This document shows positions 60,821-64,000 of a stretch of DNA of 64,000 bases, in pieces; within the stretch, counting starts at the first letter, position 1; each line of letters opens with the position of its first letter. The translations under genes and the position numbers were made by a program. Source of the DNA: Pilaira anomala (lineage: Eukaryota; Mucoromycota; Mucoromycetes; Mucorales; Mucoraceae); contig JAIXMQ010000002.1 in assembly GCA_025716855.1 (NCBI GenBank), positions 744,001 to 808,000 on the forward strand, written 5' to 3'. The notes under the pieces were generated by a model that saw nothing but the letters and a program-made list of their open reading frames with translations, was not told the DNA's origin and searched no databases.

Positions 60821-60998
60821 TGTCTACTGTTACTTCTCGTCTATTTGCTTGTTGTCTAGAATTGTTTCGTTCGTCTGGCTTATCTACATTTTCTGCTCGT
60901 CGCCCTCCTGAATCGTCTACTTCCATATTCTCTGGTTGGCTCAAGTTGGAAGATAATATACGTTCGTCTGAAGAACTTCCAAGCTGATCTGATGGCAT
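57819..60998 (-). CDS. MIS6: CENP-I / Mis6 homologue (inner kinetochore), 12 exons
   Basis: Exons 60998-60608, 60522-60281, 60226-60117, 60063-59992, 59926-59695, 59634-59457, 59402-59269, 59207-58909, 58843-58394, 58339-58225, 58135-58058 and 57929-57819 join to 803 residues. The first 100 residues are polar, with an acidic Glu/Asp run of about 40. The conserved core reads LLPREAVPEMIFMKVIGKVS, then ALLKWIICIYDYFD, LCHLLYFMTKRMHVIPYRIN and RQLIGLLMVYHSF. This order (IP..V.KI.G...TGK, LLKW.I..YD, LCHLL...T.R.HV.PYR, L.GLL.VY) is that of the Mis6/CENP-I family. A later helical part has FLKEYLKSWNGIEF and FLLPLYRKYY. CENP-I binds centromeric chromatin as part of the CCAN with CENP-H/K/M. The family is divergent, so the call rests on the motif order. 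Confidence 0.75.
60711..60831 (-). repeat. GAA/GAG/GAC-rich tract coding the acidic run of the CENP-I homologue
   Basis: The tract encodes about 40 acidic residues, mostly Glu. Codons GAA and GAG alternate irregularly with GAC and GAT, so it is coding low complexity and not a single pure microsatellite. Its length is likely to vary between strains. Confidence 0.85.
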
Positions 60999-61442
60999 AT
61001 TTGAAATGTCTAGTAATTAGGAAGCTAACTTTATGGTTGCTTATTATCAAAAGCGTTTTTTTTTTTTTGTGTGTGTGTGTTCTTTTTTATGTTAACAGCC
61101 ACTTCAACAGTCACGGTACTGAAAAGAGAAAAACAAAGCAAAACTTCCTTCTATATAATATCTGTATCTATACTCGTATCATATTTTAGTTTTAAATCAA
61201 TTATGTAAAAAAAAAAAAAAATTAACAACAACAAACAACAACAACAAAAAAGAGATGAAAAGTTTAATATAAATAATGCAAAAAAAAAACCAAGAAAAAG
61301 AGTAAAATCTTGACCTTTAACAAATCAAACAAGTCAACGTCGTTTTGATTAAAATAAAGATTCATTGGCCGAAATTAAGTTCCTTTTTTTTCCCCCCCTT
61401 TTTACATTCGATACGCGTTTTTAGAAAGAACAGTTTGTAGAA
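60999..61442. other. Divergent promoter region CENP-I / p24
   Basis: This 444-bp region between divergent starts holds A and T runs, a TG tract near 61069-61080 and an ACAACAACA stretch at 61224-61247. No gene is seen. Confidence 0.5.
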
Positions 61443-62459
61443 ATGAGTCATTTACATCTTTCAGTACTCGTTTTACTTGTTGCATTTTTCACTAGTACAC
61501 AAGCTTTGTATTTTTATTTGGAAGGCTCCGAGAAAAAATGTTTTATTGAAGACTTACCAAAGGAAACCATGGTCATTCGTAAGAAGATATATATATATAT
61601 ATACTATTTCCATAAATATACTTTATGTGTGTACTAAATAGAACTGTCAAAATAATAATAATAATAATAATAGTTGTCTATTCTTCTGAACAATTTTCTG
61701 CTGCTCAAAACGTTTGGGTTGAAAACAAGGACTTGAAGATTGAAATTACTGTCGAGGTAATATAAATATATATATTATTTTTTTTTTTTTTCATCTGTTT
61801 AAATGGACAACATGATTAGGAACTTCCTCAAGGTTATCGTATTGTAGATAATAAGGGTGATTCCTCTGGTCGTTTCTCTTTTACATCTAGTGAATCGGGT
61901 GATCATTCCATCTGTATTTCTGCTGCTTCTAATTCTTGGTTCGATAACTCAAAGACTGTATGTATTTATTTTTCAAATTGCCTACTTTTTCTAATTTTTT
62001 TACGGTAGAAACTCACTCTTGATATGGATTTCGATGACCCAACAGATCATCATGATCATAATGCTGAAGGTGTATCTGGTAAGATATAAGGAGAAAGAGT
62101 TGGAAAGAAAGAAAGATAGTATGTGTTTTAATACTTTTTTCTTTTTTTTTATTGTAAAGATTTGGTAAAGAGAGTCCATGAATTAAATGAACGTGTTGAA
62201 GATATTCAAATCGAACAAAAGGCTCAACATGTAAGTTTTGAAATATATACAACTCCTTTTTGTAGAGGAGGAAAAATTAATACTTTTTTTTTTTAAAAAA
62301 AAAAAATAGGATCGTGAAAAGGATTTCCGTGATCAATCTGAACTTACTAACTCTCGTGTTGTTTGGTGGACAATTGCTCAATTAATCGTTCTTGGTGTTG
62401 TCTGTTTCTGGCAAATGAATTACTTTAAGAATTTCTTTATGGCAAAGAAACTTGTATAA
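61443..62459 (+). CDS. p24 family cargo receptor, alpha class (TMED4/9, ERP1-like), 6 exons
   Basis: Exons 61443-61578, 61674-61756, 61820-61957, 62009-62078, 62160-62230 and 62310-62459 join to 215 residues. A signal peptide ([18 protein letters not shown]) precedes the GOLD domain, which opens [20 protein letters not shown] and includes [21 protein letters not shown] coiled coil follows ([20 protein letters not shown]), then [20 protein letters not shown], a transmembrane helix, and a cytosolic tail with aromatic residues and KKLV at the end. The C-terminal KKLV and the SE.TN.RV.WW block place it in the alpha subclass. These proteins cycle between ER and Golgi in COPI/COPII vesicles and select cargo such as GPI-anchored proteins. 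Confidence 0.94.
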
Positions 62460-62470
62460 ATAAATTACTG

Positions 62471-62501
<31 letters not shown>

Positions 62502-62786
62502 GTATACGCGCTGTCACTATAAGATTTATGACATACATCGATGTGCCAGAAAGTGAGCATTAGTCGCTTGTTGATTACTTCCATTCATTTAAATACATGG
62601 AAAATATATAATATTGTATGCATGTATGTATGTTACATTAACCAGTGAGTTTATTTGAAATTGAAGCAGTACTAGAAGACAGTTTATAATTAAAGGAGAG
62701 ACGTTATATTTATATTTTAAAATATGGCTTTTATTTAATTTAAAAAGATAAAGAAAGAATACACATGTAAGATTGTAACTATGTAT

Positions 62787-62846
62787 CAAGACCAAGACCA
62801 AGACCAAGACCAAGACCAAGACCAGAACCAAGACCAGAACCAAGAC
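62787..62846. repeat. (AAGACC)n hexanucleotide repeat
   Basis: About ten near-perfect hexamers of ACCAAG, with ACCAGA variants near the right end. Read on the minus strand this gives only Val-Leu repeats, so it is not a coding signal. It lies immediately before the GC-richer patch. Confidence 0.9.
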
Positions 62847-62879
62847 CTACAAAAAAAAAAGAGAGAGAGAGTAGAGATG

Positions 62880-63500
62880 CGCTAGCTTACTTCCCGCTAA
62901 AGAAAGAGTTTCCAGAGCTGACCACGGGGAGGTCCATCTCAATGCAGCTCCATCTTTTTCAGTAAAAGAGGAATCACTACCGGTTTATTGGAATTACAAT
63001 CATCCAGAAAACGGACCCACGCGAGAGGCAGGCCAATCTCTATGCCACCATCCAGGATACGAGGAACCCAATGTCAATCTTTAAGCAGTTACACAGCATC
63101 CCCAAGTACTGAAATCACTCAAGTACTAATTGTGCAATGGGACACCGATACACCACCAAGACCACCTACTCTCGTAGGCTCCGCAAAACGTGAAAGTTAT
63201 AAACATGATCCACCACAGTCTAAACCTTCTGCAACGCCCGCTTATGGAGTGATGTTACCCGCTAAAAACCGTACTCGCCTGAATGTCGCTAACCATTTGG
63301 AGGATCACTGCTAGTTCAGGATGCTAAGTCACCTCCCTCTAAGAATCACCTTAGAGTCTCAAAGTTCTTGTTGCTTGGAGTGGATATAACCTAGCGAAGC
63401 GGTAAAAAGCTAAGGCCCAAGTGTAGAGGGCACGTACCTTCAGTAACAACGGCACTAGAATCACCTAGTGAGTATACTCAGTATACGCGCGTCTGACATA
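62880..63500 (+). pseudogene. GC-richer patch with broken protein-like frames, possible decayed mobile element
   Basis: This 600-bp patch is clearly richer in G and C than its surroundings. Protein-like stretches occur in more than one forward frame: LPAKERVSRADHGEVHLNAA and PVYWNYNHPENGPTREAGQS in one, a frame of 108 codons at 62988-63314 with SLSSYTASPSTEITQVLIVQ in another, and RQANLYATIQDTRNPMSIFK in the third. LPAKERVSRA near the start and LPAKNRTRLN near 63253 look related. I recognise no family. Base composition unlike its neighbours, frame shifts and the lack of introns suggest a decayed transposon or retroelement remnant. Confidence 0.35.
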
Positions 63501-64000
63501 GAGATAAAAAGAGGAGGTGTGTGTGTATTAAAAATAAGAAGAATAGGTTTTTAGAAAGAAGGATGAGGAAAAAAAGAGATATTTTTTTTTTTTTTTAGTT
63601 CGTTTTTATAGAAAAAAAAAACCCCCTGGTCTTAATCAAAGTGGGCGTTTTGTTTATATTAATGAAGGCCCTAGAACTTTCTCAAGAACAGTCAACCATG
63701 ACTACGCCATGTGACAGACATCAAATAAACAGGTTTTTTTTTTTTTTTTTTTTTTACATGTGCTAATTTATATCAAAGCAACAAATGTTTTTTTTTTTTT
63801 ATATGTCAGCTCTGATTCATGCACTTTCAAATTTTAAATGCTATAATAATCTTGGGTAATTTCATATATTAGGCTGGTAAGTTTATTTTAAAAATTTATA
63901 AAAGTTAGATGCGTTTTGTTTAAATGTATTATATTTTATTGAAGTTTAATACAGTCTGCTTGAAACGAATCACCTGCCCAACGAGCTACTTGCTTCATGA

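Larger units (their letters stand above)
62460..64000. other. 3' flank of the p24 gene and right end of the window
   Basis: No intact gene. It contains an AAGACC repeat at 62787-62846, a GC-richer patch at 62880-63500 with protein-like frames (listed separately), and T/A runs near 63582-63596 and 63733-63755. The last 250 bp have no recognisable feature. Confidence 0.5.

Noticed and set aside
60656..60911. Leu- or Phe-rich plus-strand frames
   Set aside because: They are the antisense of the acidic Glu/Asp tract of the CENP-I homologue.
62589..62843. Minus-strand frame with Val-Leu repeats
   Set aside because: A product of the AAGACC hexamer repeat; no other coding evidence.
62787..62846. 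Possible telomere-like repeat
   Set aside because: The unit AAGACC is not a known telomere repeat, it is short and internal, and the flanking DNA continues on both sides.

Overview
The window looks like nuclear DNA of a Mucoromycota fungus, most probably of the order Mucorales. It is very AT-rich, with A or T runs of 10-40 bases in nearly every intron and spacer. Its genes carry several short GT-AG introns, and it holds a CotH-family surface protein, a family expanded in Mucorales. I resolved 23 complete protein genes and one gene cut by the left edge. In the multi-exon models the exon lengths sum to whole codons, except for the disrupted gene near 45 kb. One tRNA-His gene is also present.

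Layout. 0-9.6 kb: 5' part of a GH31-like gene (edge), a Pcl-type cyclin, a decayed Tc1/mariner-type transposon, an HMG-box-like gene and ISU1 (Fe-S scaffold). 10.8-21.3 kb: a Ser/Thr/Gln-rich coiled-coil protein, ZWF1 (G6PD), a TLDc/OXR1 protein, a class III CoA-transferase (SUGCT-like) and a small secreted protein. 21.3-24.1 kb: gene-free. 24.1-42.1 kb: a dense block with a signal-peptide inorganic pyrophosphatase, ARMH3, a small CaaX protein, ubiquilin (DSK2), EFR3, G-beta, SGF29, CotH and NECAP. 42-50 kb: an AT-rich repeat island with a second transposon-like end, a disrupted unknown spliced gene, a 2.6-kb long-inverted-repeat structure and tRNA-His(GUG). 50.4-62.5 kb: a C2H2 zinc-finger protein, zeta-COP (RET3), VPS5, beta-tubulin, a CENP-I/Mis6 homologue and an alpha-class p24 protein. 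62.5-64 kb: a hexanucleotide repeat and a GC-richer patch resembling decayed element coding.

Many genes concern membrane traffic and phosphoinositide control (ARMH3, EFR3, NECAP, RET3, VPS5, p24), but they lie on both strands with their own spacers, so this is a neighbourhood and not an operon.

The most unusual signals are these. (1) Two loci 39 kb apart share arrays of a TGTCGCA-like motif repeated every 20-25 bp just inside a TATACA end. (2) A long inverted repeat ends about 93 bp beyond the 3' end of tRNA-His, and its arms carry matching coding-like sequence. (3) Two homology-supported GC-AG introns, and several splice acceptors that follow pure poly(A), occur in conserved genes. (4) Beta-tubulin has Tyr167 and Ala198. 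(5) A CENP-I homologue occurs in a lineage noted for losing CENP-A.
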